Positions 49,780 through 58,407 of a stretch of 64,000 nucleotides of DNA are shown here, piece by piece. The translations under genes and the position numbers were made by a program. The notes below the pieces were generated by a model. The model was not told the DNA's origin and searched no databases. It saw only the letters and a program-made list of their open reading frames with translations. Origin of the DNA: Bacillota bacterium (lineage in GTDB: Bacteria; Bacillota; Clostridia; Christensenellales; SZUA-584); assembly GCA_023461435.1 (NCBI GenBank), contig JAEYLC010000031.1, positions 62,001 to 126,000 of the forward strand, given 5' to 3'. Numbering within the stretch: position 1 is the first letter of the stretch; each line of letters starts with the position of its first letter.

Positions 49780-50856
49780 ATGAAAGCAGCAGTTGTCGTC
49801 GCTAACGAAGACGTCAGATATATGGAGGTTGATGAGCCTCAGGTTACGAAAGGCACCGTGAAGGTCAAGGTGGCGGTATCAGGCATTTGCGGCTCCGATA
49901 TTCCGCGCGTGCTGGAAAACGGCGTGCATTTTTACCCAATTGTGCTCGGGCACGAATTCTCGGGGGAAGTTTCAGAAATTGGGGAAGGCGTGACTTCGGC
50001 CAAAGTGGGAGACAGAGTGGCGGGCGCGCCGCTCGTTCCGTGTATGGTCTGCGATGACTGCCAGAAGGGCAACTACGCGCTCTGCAGACATTACAGCTTT
50101 ATCGGCTCGCGCCGGCAGGGCAGCAACGCGGATTATGTGGTGATTCCCGAGCGCAACGCGGTGGTGTTCGATAAATCCGTCAGCTATGAGCAGGGCGCGA
50201 TGTTTGAGCCGTCCACGGTGGCGCTTCACGGCGTGCAGCAATGCGACTATCGCGGCGGCGGCACAGTAGCGATTCTTGGCGGCGGTACGATCGGCATATT
50301 CACACTGCAGTGGGCAAAGCTGCTCGGCGCAAAAAAAGCCGTTGTTTTTGACATCAGCGATGAGCGGCTCGCGCTCGCGAAAAAGCTCGGCGCGGATGCC
50401 GCGGTCAATACGCTCAAGGAAGGCTTCATGGAAGAGGCTTTGGCCCATACCGGCGGTAAAGGCTATGATTACGTTTTTGAAACAGCCGGTGTGACGGTGA
50501 CGATGAGAATGGCCTACAGGCTCGCGGCCGCAAAGGCGCATGTCTGCTTTATCGGCACGCCGCATGCCGATCTTACCTTTACGCCCGCCGAATGGGAGAA
50601 CATGAACAGAAAAGAATTCCGTCTGACCGGTTCATGGATGAGCTACAGCGCGCCGTTTCCCGGGATCGAGTGGACAATGACCGCCGAGTATTACGCGGCG
50701 GGCCGACTCAAATTCGACGAGGGGCTGATTGGGGCGCGTATACCGATGGCGAAGGCACAGGAAGCGTTTCAGATGTTTAAAACACCCGGTGCGGTGAAAG
50801 GCAAGATATTACTCATGAATGATTTCGGAGGAGGAGAAGAGTATGGAGTTCATTGA
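49780..50856 (+). CDS. Zinc-dependent polyol dehydrogenase (GatD-like)
   Basis: A 358-residue medium-chain dehydrogenase. Catalytic zinc region: CGSDIPRVLENGVHFYPIVLGHEFSG. Structural zinc site: CMVCDDCQKGNYALC (about 88-102). Cofactor loop: AILGGGTIGIF. The NRKEFRLTGSWMSYSAPFPGIEW segment near residue 280 closely follows galactitol-1-phosphate 5-dehydrogenase (GatD). Relatives oxidise galactitol-1-phosphate or free polyols to tagatose-type ketoses. It overlaps the next gene, an aldose reductase, by 14 bases. The pairing suggests aldose to polyol to ketose conversion. Confidence 0.85.
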   Translation: MKAAVVVANEDVRYMEVDEPQVTKGTVKVKVAVSGICGSDIPRVLENGVHFYPIVLGHEFSGEVSEIGEGVTSAKVGDRVAGAPLVPCMVCDDCQKGNYALCRHYSFIGSRRQGSNADYVVIPERNAVVFDKSVSYEQGAMFEPSTVALHGVQQCDYRGGGTVAILGGGTIGIFTLQWAKLLGAKKAVVFDISDERLALAKKLGADAAVNTLKEGFMEEALAHTGGKGYDYVFETAGVTVTMRMAYRLAAAKAHVCFIGTPHADLTFTPAEWENMNRKEFRLTGSWMSYSAPFPGIEWTMTAEYYAAGRLKFDEGLIGARIPMAKAQEAFQMFKTPGAVKGKILLMNDFGGGEEYGVH

Positions 50857-51853
50857 TCCGAAAAAAGTTCCGCAAAGAACGCTGTATGACGGAGGCAAAA
50901 TGCCCTGTATCGGCATGGGCACGTTTGGCTCCGATAAATATACCCCTGAGCAGGTGTCGGCAGCCGTATCCGGCGCGATAAAGGCCGGATACCGTATGTT
51001 TGACTGCGCTGCCGTGTACGGCAATGAGGATATGATCGGCGACGTGTTTCAGGACGCATTGAACAGCGGCATCGTCAGTCGCGGGGAGCTGTTTGTGGCG
51101 ACAAAGGTTTGGAACAACATGCACGGCAGAGGCGATGTGCTGGTCTCGATGGCCAGAAGCTTAAAAGACCTGCAGCTTGATTATGTCGATGCTTTTTACG
51201 TCCACTGGCCGTTCCCGAACTACCATGCGCCGGGGTGCGACGGCGATTCGCGCAACCCCGCATCCAAGCCGTTCTCTGTGGAAAGGTTCATGGCGACATG
51301 GCAGCAGTGCGAAAAGCTCGTTGATATGGGGCTGACCAGATACATCGGCATGTCGAATATGACCGTTCCGAAGCTCGAAGCGGTGCTGCCGCTCTGCCGT
51401 ATTAAACCGGCGATGATCGAGCTGGAGCTGCATCCGAGCTTCCAGCAGCCGGATCTGTTTGATTACATCATATCAAAGGGGATCGAGCCGATCGGCTTTT
51501 GCCCGATAGGGTCGCCTTCGCGCCCCGAGCGCGACAAGACGGAAAGCGACGTCGTGGATACGGAGATTCCCGAAGTGGTGGAGATTGCGAAGGCTCACGG
51601 GGTCCATCCCGCGATCGTCTGCCTCAAATGGGCCGTTCAGCGCGGGCAGACGCCGATTCCGTTCTCCGTCAACGAAGAGAAGTATACGGGCAACCTTAAG
51701 TGCGTGACGGAAGACCCGCTGACGGATAAGGAGATGCAGGCCATAGAGGCTGTCGACAGCGACTGCCGCCTCATTAAAGGGCAGGTTTTTCTGTGGCCGG
51801 GCGCAAAAGGCTGGGAAGATCTCTGGGACCTGAATGGGACGATTACAAAATGA
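50843..51853 (+). CDS. Aldo/keto reductase
   Basis: A 336-residue NAD(P)H-dependent reductase with the full catalytic tetrad: Asp and Tyr in MFDCAAVYGNE, Lys in VATKVWN, and His in FYVHWPF. The NRKYTGNL-like cofactor site appears as FSVNEEKYTGNL. I use the ATG at 50843, right after GGAGGAGGAG, rather than an in-frame start at 50819. Enzymes of this branch reduce aldoses to alditols, or act on keto sugars. It overlaps both neighbours, so it belongs to the same translated string as the GatD-like and GatZ-like genes. Confidence 0.9.
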   Translation: MEFIDPKKVPQRTLYDGGKMPCIGMGTFGSDKYTPEQVSAAVSGAIKAGYRMFDCAAVYGNEDMIGDVFQDALNSGIVSRGELFVATKVWNNMHGRGDVLVSMARSLKDLQLDYVDAFYVHWPFPNYHAPGCDGDSRNPASKPFSVERFMATWQQCEKLVDMGLTRYIGMSNMTVPKLEAVLPLCRIKPAMIELELHPSFQQPDLFDYIISKGIEPIGFCPIGSPSRPERDKTESDVVDTEIPEVVEIAKAHGVHPAIVCLKWAVQRGQTPIPFSVNEEKYTGNLKCVTEDPLTDKEMQAIEAVDSDCRLIKGQVFLWPGAKGWEDLWDLNGTITK

Positions 51854-53124
51854 AAGCAGCGGAATTTTTCAGTCAATTGATAAAAGACCAGAAAAGCGGG
51901 AGCGACAGGGCCATCTGCTCGATTTGCAGCGCCAATGAATTTGTGCTCGAAGCGGCGATGGAAGACGGACGCGACAACAGTCTGATGGTGCTTATCGAAT
52001 CAACGGCGAATCAGGTCAACCAGTTTGGCGGATACACGGGCATGAAGCCGGCTGACTTCATGGATTTCGTGCGCCGCACAGCAAAAAAAGTCGGTCTTAA
52101 CGAAGACAGGCTCATCATCGGCGGCGACCATTTGGGCCCGCTCACATGGCAGAGCGATACCGAAGAAGCGGCGATGGAGAAGGCTGAGGAGCTGGTGCGG
52201 CAATATGTCGCGGCCGGGTTTTCCAAGATACACCTTGATACCAGCATGCGTCTCGCGGACGATTCCAGGGCTGAACGTCTCTCGGATGAGACGATCGCAC
52301 GGCGCGCGGCGCGGCTTTGCGCGGCAGCCGAGGCGGCGGCGCAGGGAGCCAAGCCCGTTTATGTGATCGGCAGCGAGGTGCCGGTGCCGGGCGGAGCCAC
52401 GGAGAATGAAGACAGCATTGCCGTGACGTCTCCTGAGGATTTATCGGCGACGCTTGATACGTTTAAAAAAGCGTTTGAGGAAAGGGGCCTCAGTGACGCG
52501 CTCAATCGCGTGGTCGCCGTGGTGGTGCAGCCGGGCGTAGAGTTCGCCGACAACACGATCATTCAATACGACGCGGAAAAGGCGAGGGAGCTCATCCTCT
52601 GCGCGAAGAGCCTTGACGGTATCGTGCTCGAGGGCCACTCCACCGATTATCAGCCAAAATCGGCGCTCGATTTGATGCGCCGCGACGGCATCGCGATTTT
52701 GAAGGTGGGTCCCGCGCTCACATTCGCGCTGCGCGAAGCGCTTTTCGCGCTGGAGGATATGGAGCGGATCTTTTATCCGTTTTCGCCAAAGGCCGGATAC
52801 TCGTATTTCCGCGATGTGCTGGAAGGCAATCTGATGGGCGACGACCGGTATTGGAAAAACTACTACCACGGCAGCGATCAGGACAAAGCGTACGCGCGCA
52901 AGTTCAGCCTGTCGGACAGATGCCGGTATTATCTCGAAGATGAAACCATCAAAGCTTCAATTGACAGGCTGACCGCCAATATCAATGCGACCGATCTGCC
53001 ATTTGGGCTGCTGTCGCAGTATTTCCCCGCTCAGAAAGAGAGAATACTGGCGGCCAAAACAAAAGTGACGGCGCGGACGCTGATTAAAGAGCACATCAAG
53101 GATGTGATCAGAACGTATCGGTGA
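51850..53124 (+). CDS. GatZ/KbaZ-family protein (tagatose-bisphosphate aldolase subunit or tagatose-6-phosphate 4-epimerase)
   Basis: A 424-residue protein of the GatZ/KbaZ family: ICSICSANEFVLEAA near 20, ESTANQVNQFGGYTGM near 48, IGGDHLGPLTWQ near 95, FSKIHLDTSMRLADD, and LKVGPALTFALREALFAL. In enteric bacteria GatZ assists the class II aldolase GatY. Other family members are known to be D-tagatose-6-phosphate 4-epimerases, giving fructose-6-phosphate. No class II aldolase gene is in the window, so the epimerase role fits better here. The ATG overlaps the aldo/keto reductase stop (ATGA). It is the last gene of the operon; a terminator follows. Confidence 0.88.
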   Translation: MKAAEFFSQLIKDQKSGSDRAICSICSANEFVLEAAMEDGRDNSLMVLIESTANQVNQFGGYTGMKPADFMDFVRRTAKKVGLNEDRLIIGGDHLGPLTWQSDTEEAAMEKAEELVRQYVAAGFSKIHLDTSMRLADDSRAERLSDETIARRAARLCAAAEAAAQGAKPVYVIGSEVPVPGGATENEDSIAVTSPEDLSATLDTFKKAFEERGLSDALNRVVAVVVQPGVEFADNTIIQYDAEKARELILCAKSLDGIVLEGHSTDYQPKSALDLMRRDGIAILKVGPALTFALREALFALEDMERIFYPFSPKAGYSYFRDVLEGNLMGDDRYWKNYYHGSDQDKAYARKFSLSDRCRYYLEDETIKASIDRLTANINATDLPFGLLSQYFPAQKERILAAKTKVTARTLIKEHIKDVIRTYR

Positions 53125-53219
53125 ACGGCTGACGGGTTAACTTGAGATAACCAGATTTATATAGCTGTAAGCGGCATTCGATTCCTCCGATGCGCGTCTA
53201 CGGCGGTACGAGGCACAAG

Positions 53220-53245
53220 GCCGGGTCTTCCCGGCTTTGTTCTGT
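53220..53245 (+). terminator. Terminator of the transporter/catabolic operon
   Basis: GCCGGG (53220-53225) pairs with CCCGGC (53230-53235) over TCTT, followed by a T-rich tail. It is about 95 bases after the GatZ-like stop. Confidence 0.75.
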
Positions 53246-53247
53246 TG

Positions 53248-53281
53248 GTAAAAAAATCGAAAAAAAAGTAAAAAAATCGAA
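53248..53281 (+). promoter_or_regulatory. Two direct repeats upstream of the kinase promoter
   Basis: GTAAAAAAATCGAA occurs at 53248-53261 and again at 53268-53281, exactly 20 bases apart, on the same face of the helix. They lie about 45-75 bases ahead of the expected transcription start, where an activator would bind. Confidence 0.6.
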
Positions 53282-53289
53282 TAAAGGCG

Positions 53290-53319
53290 TTGTTGATTGG
53301 GGCGAAGCTATTGTATTAT
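53290..53319 (+). promoter_or_regulatory. Promoter of the FGGY kinase-araD unit
   Basis: TTGTTG (53290-53295) and TATTAT (53314-53319) are 18 bases apart; TTGATT at 53293 is an alternative -35 with a short spacer. The match is imperfect, as expected for an activated promoter. Confidence 0.5.
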
Positions 53320-53346
53320 AGACACAGCAAGGAATGAGGAGGATGT

Positions 53347-54942
53347 ATGGATATTCAAGACATCAGGAATGCGCTTGGCAATGGCGGAACGTATCTCGGT
53401 ATTGAGCTCGGTTCCACCAGGATCAAGGCGGTGCTGATTGATAAAAACCATGACCAGATCGCTTCGGGCGGACACACGTGGGAGAACCGTTTTGAAGACG
53501 GCAAATGGACATACTCCCTTGATGATATATGGAACGGAATCCGTGACTGTTATGCGCAGCTGTCTGCGGACGTGAATAGCAAGTATGGCGTCAGGCTCGA
53601 AACCGTCGGCGCGATCGGCGTGTCGGCCATGATGCACGGATACATGGCGTTTGACCAAAAGGACAGCCTGCTTGTGCCGTTCCGTACGTGGCGCAACACC
53701 ATCACGGGCGAAGCCGCCGAAAAGCTCACGAAGCGGTTCGGGTTCAATATACCGCAGCGCTGGAGCATCGCGCATCTGTATCAGGCGATTCTGAATGGTG
53801 AACAGCATGTGAAGGATATAAGCTTCCTCACATCGCTTGCGGGATATATCCACTGGCAGCTGACGGGCAAAAAGGTGCTCGGAATCGGCGACGCGTCGGG
53901 CATGTTCCCCCTGAGCGACGCCACGCGTGAGTATGACGCCGGTATGATGGATAAGTTCGATCAGCTGACGCAGCCGTTTTTATGGAAGCTCAAGGACATT
54001 CTGCCGAAGATTCTGCCCGCGGGCGAAAACGCAGGGACGCTCTCCGAAGCGGGAGCAAGGCTGCTCGACCCGACGGGGACGCTGAAAGCCGGGATACCGA
54101 TGTGCCCGCCCGAGGGCGACGCGGGCACCGGCATGGTCGCGACGAACAGCGTGCGGCAGCGCACGGGCAACATCAGCGCGGGCACCAGCGTGTTCGCGAT
54201 GATCGTGCTGGAAAAAGCGCTGAGACAGGTGCATGAAGAGGTCGATATGGTGACGACGCCCTCCGGCGATCCGGTCGCGATGGTGCACTGCAACAACTGC
54301 CTCGGGGATCTCGATGCCTGGGTGAAGCTGCTCGGCGAAGCGGGCGAGCTGCTCGGCGCGGCGTTTGATACCAAAACACTCTACAATAAGCTGCTGAACA
54401 AGGCGCTCAGCGGCGACGCGGACTGCGGCGGTCTGCTTTCTTACAACTATATTTCAGGCGAGCATGTGACAGGGCTCGAAGAAGGACGTCCGCTGTTTAT
54501 GCGCACGCCCGACGCGTCGTTTAATCTTGCGAATTTCATGCGGACGCATCTTTATTCGTCGCTTGCATCGCTGAGCATCGGCATGAAGATACTGCTTGAA
54601 GACGAGGGAGCCGCTCTCGATTCGATCACAGGCCACGGCGGGTTCTTCAAGGACGCGAATGTGGGCCTTCGGATCATGGCCGCGGCGATGGGCGCGCCGG
54701 TCACCGTCATGTCCACAGCCGGTGAGGGTGGGCCGTGGGGTATGGCGATACTCGCGGCGTATATGATGAATAAGCAGCGTGAAACGCTGCCTGATTACCT
54801 GAGCAATCGCGTGTTCGCGGGCAGCGAATGCACCACTGTGGAGCCGGACGCTGCGGACGTCGAAGGATATAAGGCGTTTATCAAACGGTATGAGGCCGGA
54901 CTTGATGTGCAGCGCAAGGCGGCGCAAGTGTTTCATGCCTGA
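53347..54942 (+). CDS. FGGY-family carbohydrate kinase, candidate ribulokinase
   Basis: A 531-residue cytosolic kinase: YLGIELGSTRIKAVLID at about 16-32, IGVSAMMHGYMAFD in the substrate region, VPFRTWRNTITGEAA, GNISAGTSVFAMIV and the C-terminal GHGGFFKD plus STAGEGGPWGMA. It belongs to a branch often labelled xylulokinase or ATPase and differs from enteric AraB. Firmicutes use non-orthologous ribulokinases of the FGGY family beside araD, and the next gene here is araD, so L-ribulose is the likely substrate. The ATG follows GAATGAGGAGG. Paired direct repeats upstream suggest sugar-dependent activation. Confidence 0.78.
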   Translation: MDIQDIRNALGNGGTYLGIELGSTRIKAVLIDKNHDQIASGGHTWENRFEDGKWTYSLDDIWNGIRDCYAQLSADVNSKYGVRLETVGAIGVSAMMHGYMAFDQKDSLLVPFRTWRNTITGEAAEKLTKRFGFNIPQRWSIAHLYQAILNGEQHVKDISFLTSLAGYIHWQLTGKKVLGIGDASGMFPLSDATREYDAGMMDKFDQLTQPFLWKLKDILPKILPAGENAGTLSEAGARLLDPTGTLKAGIPMCPPEGDAGTGMVATNSVRQRTGNISAGTSVFAMIVLEKALRQVHEEVDMVTTPSGDPVAMVHCNNCLGDLDAWVKLLGEAGELLGAAFDTKTLYNKLLNKALSGDADCGGLLSYNYISGEHVTGLEEGRPLFMRTPDASFNLANFMRTHLYSSLASLSIGMKILLEDEGAALDSITGHGGFFKDANVGLRIMAAAMGAPVTVMSTAGEGGPWGMAILAAYMMNKQRETLPDYLSNRVFAGSECTTVEPDAADVEGYKAFIKRYEAGLDVQRKAAQVFHA

Positions 54943-55054
54943 GCATAAGCAATAACCGCATTATTAAGAGAAGGAGCCATAGCCTTTTGGTTTTGGATTG
55001 CCGCCGGTTTATCCGACTGCAAACAAAGCTGCATTTGGGCATGTGAAGCATAAT

Positions 55055-55753
55055 ATGCTGGAAACATTGAAGAAGGAAGTGCTGAAGGCCAATCTGGACC
55101 TTGTGAAATATGGGCTGGTGCTGCTCACATGGGGAAATGTGAGCGCCTATGATGATGAGACGGGGCTCGTGGTGATCAAGCCGAGCGGCGTGAGCTATGA
55201 GACGATGACTGCGGACGATATGGTCGTGGTCGATCTTGATGGCAAAAGAGTCGAAGGGACGCTGAATCCCTCCTCCGATACGCCGACGCATGTTGAACTG
55301 TATAAAGCGTTTGCGGGCGTGAAGGCGGTTGTGCACACGCATTCGAAGTGGGCAACGAGCTGGGCGCAGGCCGGCCGGGACATACCGGCGCTCGGCACCA
55401 CACACGCGGATAACTTCTACGGCGATATTCCGTGCACGAGGCGAATGACGGACGCCCAAATCAATGGAGAGTACGAAAAAGAGACGGGCGCCGTGATCAT
55501 CGAGACGTTCAAACAGCGCGGTATCGACCCATTGCAGGTGGGCGCGGTGATCGTGGCGAACCACGGGCCGTTCAGCTGGGGGATATCGTGCGCAAAAGCG
55601 GTGGAGAACGCGGTGGTGATGGAATACGTGGCGGAGATGGCCTATATCGCGACAGACATTAACCCCAAGGCTGATATCCAGCAGGCGCTGCTTGATAAGC
55701 ATTTTCTGCGAAAGCACGGCAAAAACGCGTATTACGGGCAGAAACAGGATTGA
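55055..55753 (+). CDS. araD: L-ribulose-5-phosphate 4-epimerase
   Basis: A 232-residue zinc enzyme of the class II aldolase/adducin family that converts L-ribulose-5-phosphate to D-xylulose-5-phosphate. Markers are LLTWGNVSAYD, IKPSGVSYETM, the zinc ligands in VVHTHSKWATSWAQ and the later VANHGPFSWG. The ATG at 55055 gives the usual AraD N terminus (MLETLKKEVLKANLDL). A TTG at 54998 would add a tail not found in relatives. A good AAGGAG at 54971 is too far upstream for either start, so initiation is not fully clear. It lies 112 bases behind the kinase and before a strong terminator. No arabinose isomerase is in the window. Confidence 0.93.
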   Translation: MLETLKKEVLKANLDLVKYGLVLLTWGNVSAYDDETGLVVIKPSGVSYETMTADDMVVVDLDGKRVEGTLNPSSDTPTHVELYKAFAGVKAVVHTHSKWATSWAQAGRDIPALGTTHADNFYGDIPCTRRMTDAQINGEYEKETGAVIIETFKQRGIDPLQVGAVIVANHGPFSWGISCAKAVENAVVMEYVAEMAYIATDINPKADIQQALLDKHFLRKHGKNAYYGQKQD

Positions 55754-55807
55754 ATGGTTGTTCATTTTTCATAGATTTAAGATTTAGACATCTGAGGAGT
55801 TCCTCGG

Positions 55808-55847
55808 CTCTGTCCATAATAAACTTATGGACAGAGTGCTTTTTTTT
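55808..55847 (+). terminator. Rho-independent terminator of araD
   Basis: A perfect 12-bp stem, CTCTGTCCATAA (55808-55819) with 55825-55836, five-base loop, then a run of eight T (55840-55847). Confidence 0.93.
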
Positions 55848-56020
55848 ATATTCAGGTAATTTTGCGGCGGCCAAGTTAAAATTACCTTCAAAAACACTGC
55901 CCGGATTTCTGCGGGAAAACAGGTTGTTCGAAAAAGTTTTAATATGTTAATTGATTGTTAAGTGAAAACCGTTAATGTAATGGCAGAAGAAAACAATATG
56001 TGTTTTAGGAAACCGAGTGC

Positions 56021-56455
56021 ATGAATCAGGCGGATTTTTCACAACGGAAGATTATGGTGGTGGATGATAATTCCCACTATGTCAGACTGATTGAGAGGAT
56101 ACTGCAGGTCAACAGCTATCACAATATCCTTTCTTTAACCGATCCCGAAAAGGTTGTGGATATATACAAAAGCTCTCGGCCGGATCTGCTGCTCATGGAC
56201 ATCGATATGTCCTGCATAAGCGGCTTTGATATTCTCGAAAGGCTTCAGGATGAAAAAAAAGGCGGATATCTTCCTGTGATATTGTTCACAGAGCGAACGG
56301 GTTGGGATCAGAAGGCTAAAGCGTTCGAGCTGGGGGCTCAGGAAGTGATTTCAAAGCCGTTCAGTCAAAGCGAAATTGTGACGAGCGTGAAAAGCTTTTT
56401 TGAGCGGTATGAACAGGACAGCCGGGATAAAAGCAAGCTATTGGCTGATGCATAA
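56021..56455 (+). CDS. Single-domain response regulator
   Basis: A 144-residue receiver without an output domain: DD at 15-16, phospho-acceptor Asp60 in LLLMDIDMS, Thr in FTERTG and Lys in ISKPFSQ. A charged tail of about 20 residues follows. It probably relays phosphate or acts by protein contact. It is the first of four signalling genes (to 59574) on one strand, 23 bases before a CheY-like gene. The ribosome site is weak (GGAAACCGAG). Confidence 0.88.
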   Translation: MNQADFSQRKIMVVDDNSHYVRLIERILQVNSYHNILSLTDPEKVVDIYKSSRPDLLLMDIDMSCISGFDILERLQDEKKGGYLPVILFTERTGWDQKAKAFELGAQEVISKPFSQSEIVTSVKSFFERYEQDSRDKSKLLADA

Positions 56456-56478
56456 ACATTCCAACAGAGGTAGAACAG

Positions 56479-56835
56479 ATGAAAAAGGTATTGATCGTGG
56501 ACGATGCGGCATTTATCAGGAAGTCTTTAAGACTCATGCTTGAGAAGAATGATTTTGAGGTTGTCGGTGAAGCGGAAAACGGAAAAGCGGCCATGATGAA
56601 GATTCAATCGCTTTCCCCGGATATCGTGACGCTCGATATCACAATGCCGGAAATGGACGGCATTACGTGTCTGAATGAGATGAAGAAGCTTGAACGGCGG
56701 CCCAATGTGGTGATGATTACCGCGCTTGGGTGGCAGGACAAGGTGATTGAGGCAGTCAGCAGCGGCGCGAGAGGTTTCATCGTTAAGCCGTTTAAGGAAG
56801 ACAATGTGGTCAGCACACTCAAAACCCTGATATAG
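56479..56835 (+). CDS. CheY-like single-domain response regulator
   Basis: A 118-residue CheY-type receiver: DD at 8-9, Asp53 in IVTLDITMPEMDG, Thr in VMITALG and Lys in FIVKPFKE. It is close to the CheY of Firmicutes in length and in the VVGEAENGKAAM segment, but no chemotaxis operon is nearby. With the preceding receiver and the kinase 255 bases on, it could form a small phosphorelay controlling motility or behaviour. Confidence 0.9.
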   Translation: MKKVLIVDDAAFIRKSLRLMLEKNDFEVVGEAENGKAAMMKIQSLSPDIVTLDITMPEMDGITCLNEMKKLERRPNVVMITALGWQDKVIEAVSSGARGFIVKPFKEDNVVSTLKTLI

Positions 56836-57090
56836 ATATAACGACCGAACCCATAACAACATTAAGTTTCAAACGCAAAAATCGATCGTATATATAACCA
56901 GATTCAAGAAAGACTCGCCTGACTGTAAAATAAGCCGGAATGTCGAATACGCAATCGGTGATGGAACAGCATGGGCATGTCTTTTTGATATTTAAAAAAA
57001 GATAACGCCGGATGCAAGCGCCATAGATGAGCCGTGCGGCGGTGAAATGCCTGAGGCAACTCATATTCGGCAAAGGGCAATTTTGAGGGT

Positions 57091-58395
57091 ATGGATATAT
57101 TGAAAAGGATCTTTTTTGTTCAAAGCATTAAAAAGAGCTTGAAAGGCAAGAGCGTATTGCTGATGCTTTCGCTCGGAATTGTGCCGCTGCTCATATTCGG
57201 TATTATCACGATTTTTATTCTGAGCGCCATTGGCAAAGATCAGGCGGCAAGTATTCAGCAAAATATAACTATGGTGATCATCGTTTTTGCGGCGCTGATG
57301 ACCATATCTGTACTGCAGTTTATTTTATATCAGCGCTTCGCACGCAGAAAAATCATTTTCCCGATTAAGACGATTATCCGTGCTTTCAGCGATCTTCAGG
57401 AGGGAAAGGTTATTGCGTGGAAGCGGCTCGACGTGAAATCCGAAGATGAAATCGGTGAATTGGAAATGCTCTTCAATTCATTTATCGATGCCCGTGAAGA
57501 CATCACTTTGCAAAGAAAACTCGAACGAAAGCTCAACGAGCAGAACCGTGAGCTGCAGGAAGCTCTGGAGATGCTCAAAAGCACGCAACTGCAAATGGTT
57601 CAGCAAGAGCGGCTGGCGGCCATCGGGCAGCTTGCGGCCGGTGTGGCGCATGAAATCAACAACCCTCTCGGATATGTGAGCGGCAACGCCGATATGCTCA
57701 AAATATACGTCCAGCGGTATGAACGCGTACTGACGCAGATGCACCGCCGGATGAAAGAGCAGCAGTCCGGCAGCGCATGCTGTGGTTATCTTGATGATAT
57801 CTGGGAGGAGAGTAAAATTGACATGGTAATTGCGGATATGCCGGACCTGATGACGGATATCACCGAAGGTTTAAAACGCATTGCCGCCATTGTCAACGGG
57901 CTCAGAGGGTTTTCGAGAAATAATCTTGTGGAAGGCAAGAGCACATACGATCTCAATGAAGGGATCAAAACGACGCTGCTCGTTGCCAACAACGAAATTA
58001 AATACAATTGCGATGTGGGCCTTGAGCTTCAGGATATTCCGCCCGTTTATGCGAACGGAGGACAGATCAATCAGGTGCTTTTGAATATCATCATCAACGC
58101 GTGTCATGCCATTCGCGCAAAATTTGCGAATGAAAAAGGGCTGATTACCATCAAAACATACTCACAGGGCGAGCAAGTCTTCTGCAGCATATCCGACAAC
58201 GGATGCGGGATGTCCGAGGAGGTGAGAGGCCGGATATTTGAGCCTTTCTTTACAACGAAGCCGGTGGGGCAGGGAACCGGGCTGGGGCTCGGTATCGTCT
58301 ATGATATCATTTGCAAACAGCATGACGGCAGCATTGATGTGGAGTCAAGCCCGGGTGAGGGAACATGCTTTAAGTTTGCGCTGGCAGTGAAATAG
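57091..58395 (+). CDS. Membrane histidine kinase
   Basis: A 434-residue kinase. Two membrane helices (about 20-46 and 58-82) enclose an extracellular loop of only about 10 residues, so little can be sensed outside. HAMP and a coiled coil (about 125-178) follow, then HisKA with His187 in GVAHEINNPLGYV and an ATPase domain (NGGQINQVLLNIIINACHA, SDNGCGMS, GTGLGLGIVYDI). The 255 bases before it hold no gene. It is followed after 12 bases by a receiver-HDOD gene, its likely partner. Several of the short receivers upstream may also be phosphorylated by it. Confidence 0.9.
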   Translation: MDILKRIFFVQSIKKSLKGKSVLLMLSLGIVPLLIFGIITIFILSAIGKDQAASIQQNITMVIIVFAALMTISVLQFILYQRFARRKIIFPIKTIIRAFSDLQEGKVIAWKRLDVKSEDEIGELEMLFNSFIDAREDITLQRKLERKLNEQNRELQEALEMLKSTQLQMVQQERLAAIGQLAAGVAHEINNPLGYVSGNADMLKIYVQRYERVLTQMHRRMKEQQSGSACCGYLDDIWEESKIDMVIADMPDLMTDITEGLKRIAAIVNGLRGFSRNNLVEGKSTYDLNEGIKTTLLVANNEIKYNCDVGLELQDIPPVYANGGQINQVLLNIIINACHAIRAKFANEKGLITIKTYSQGEQVFCSISDNGCGMSEEVRGRIFEPFFTTKPVGQGTGLGLGIVYDIICKQHDGSIDVESSPGEGTCFKFALAVK

Positions 58396-58407
58396 GCGGG
58401 AGAAAAG

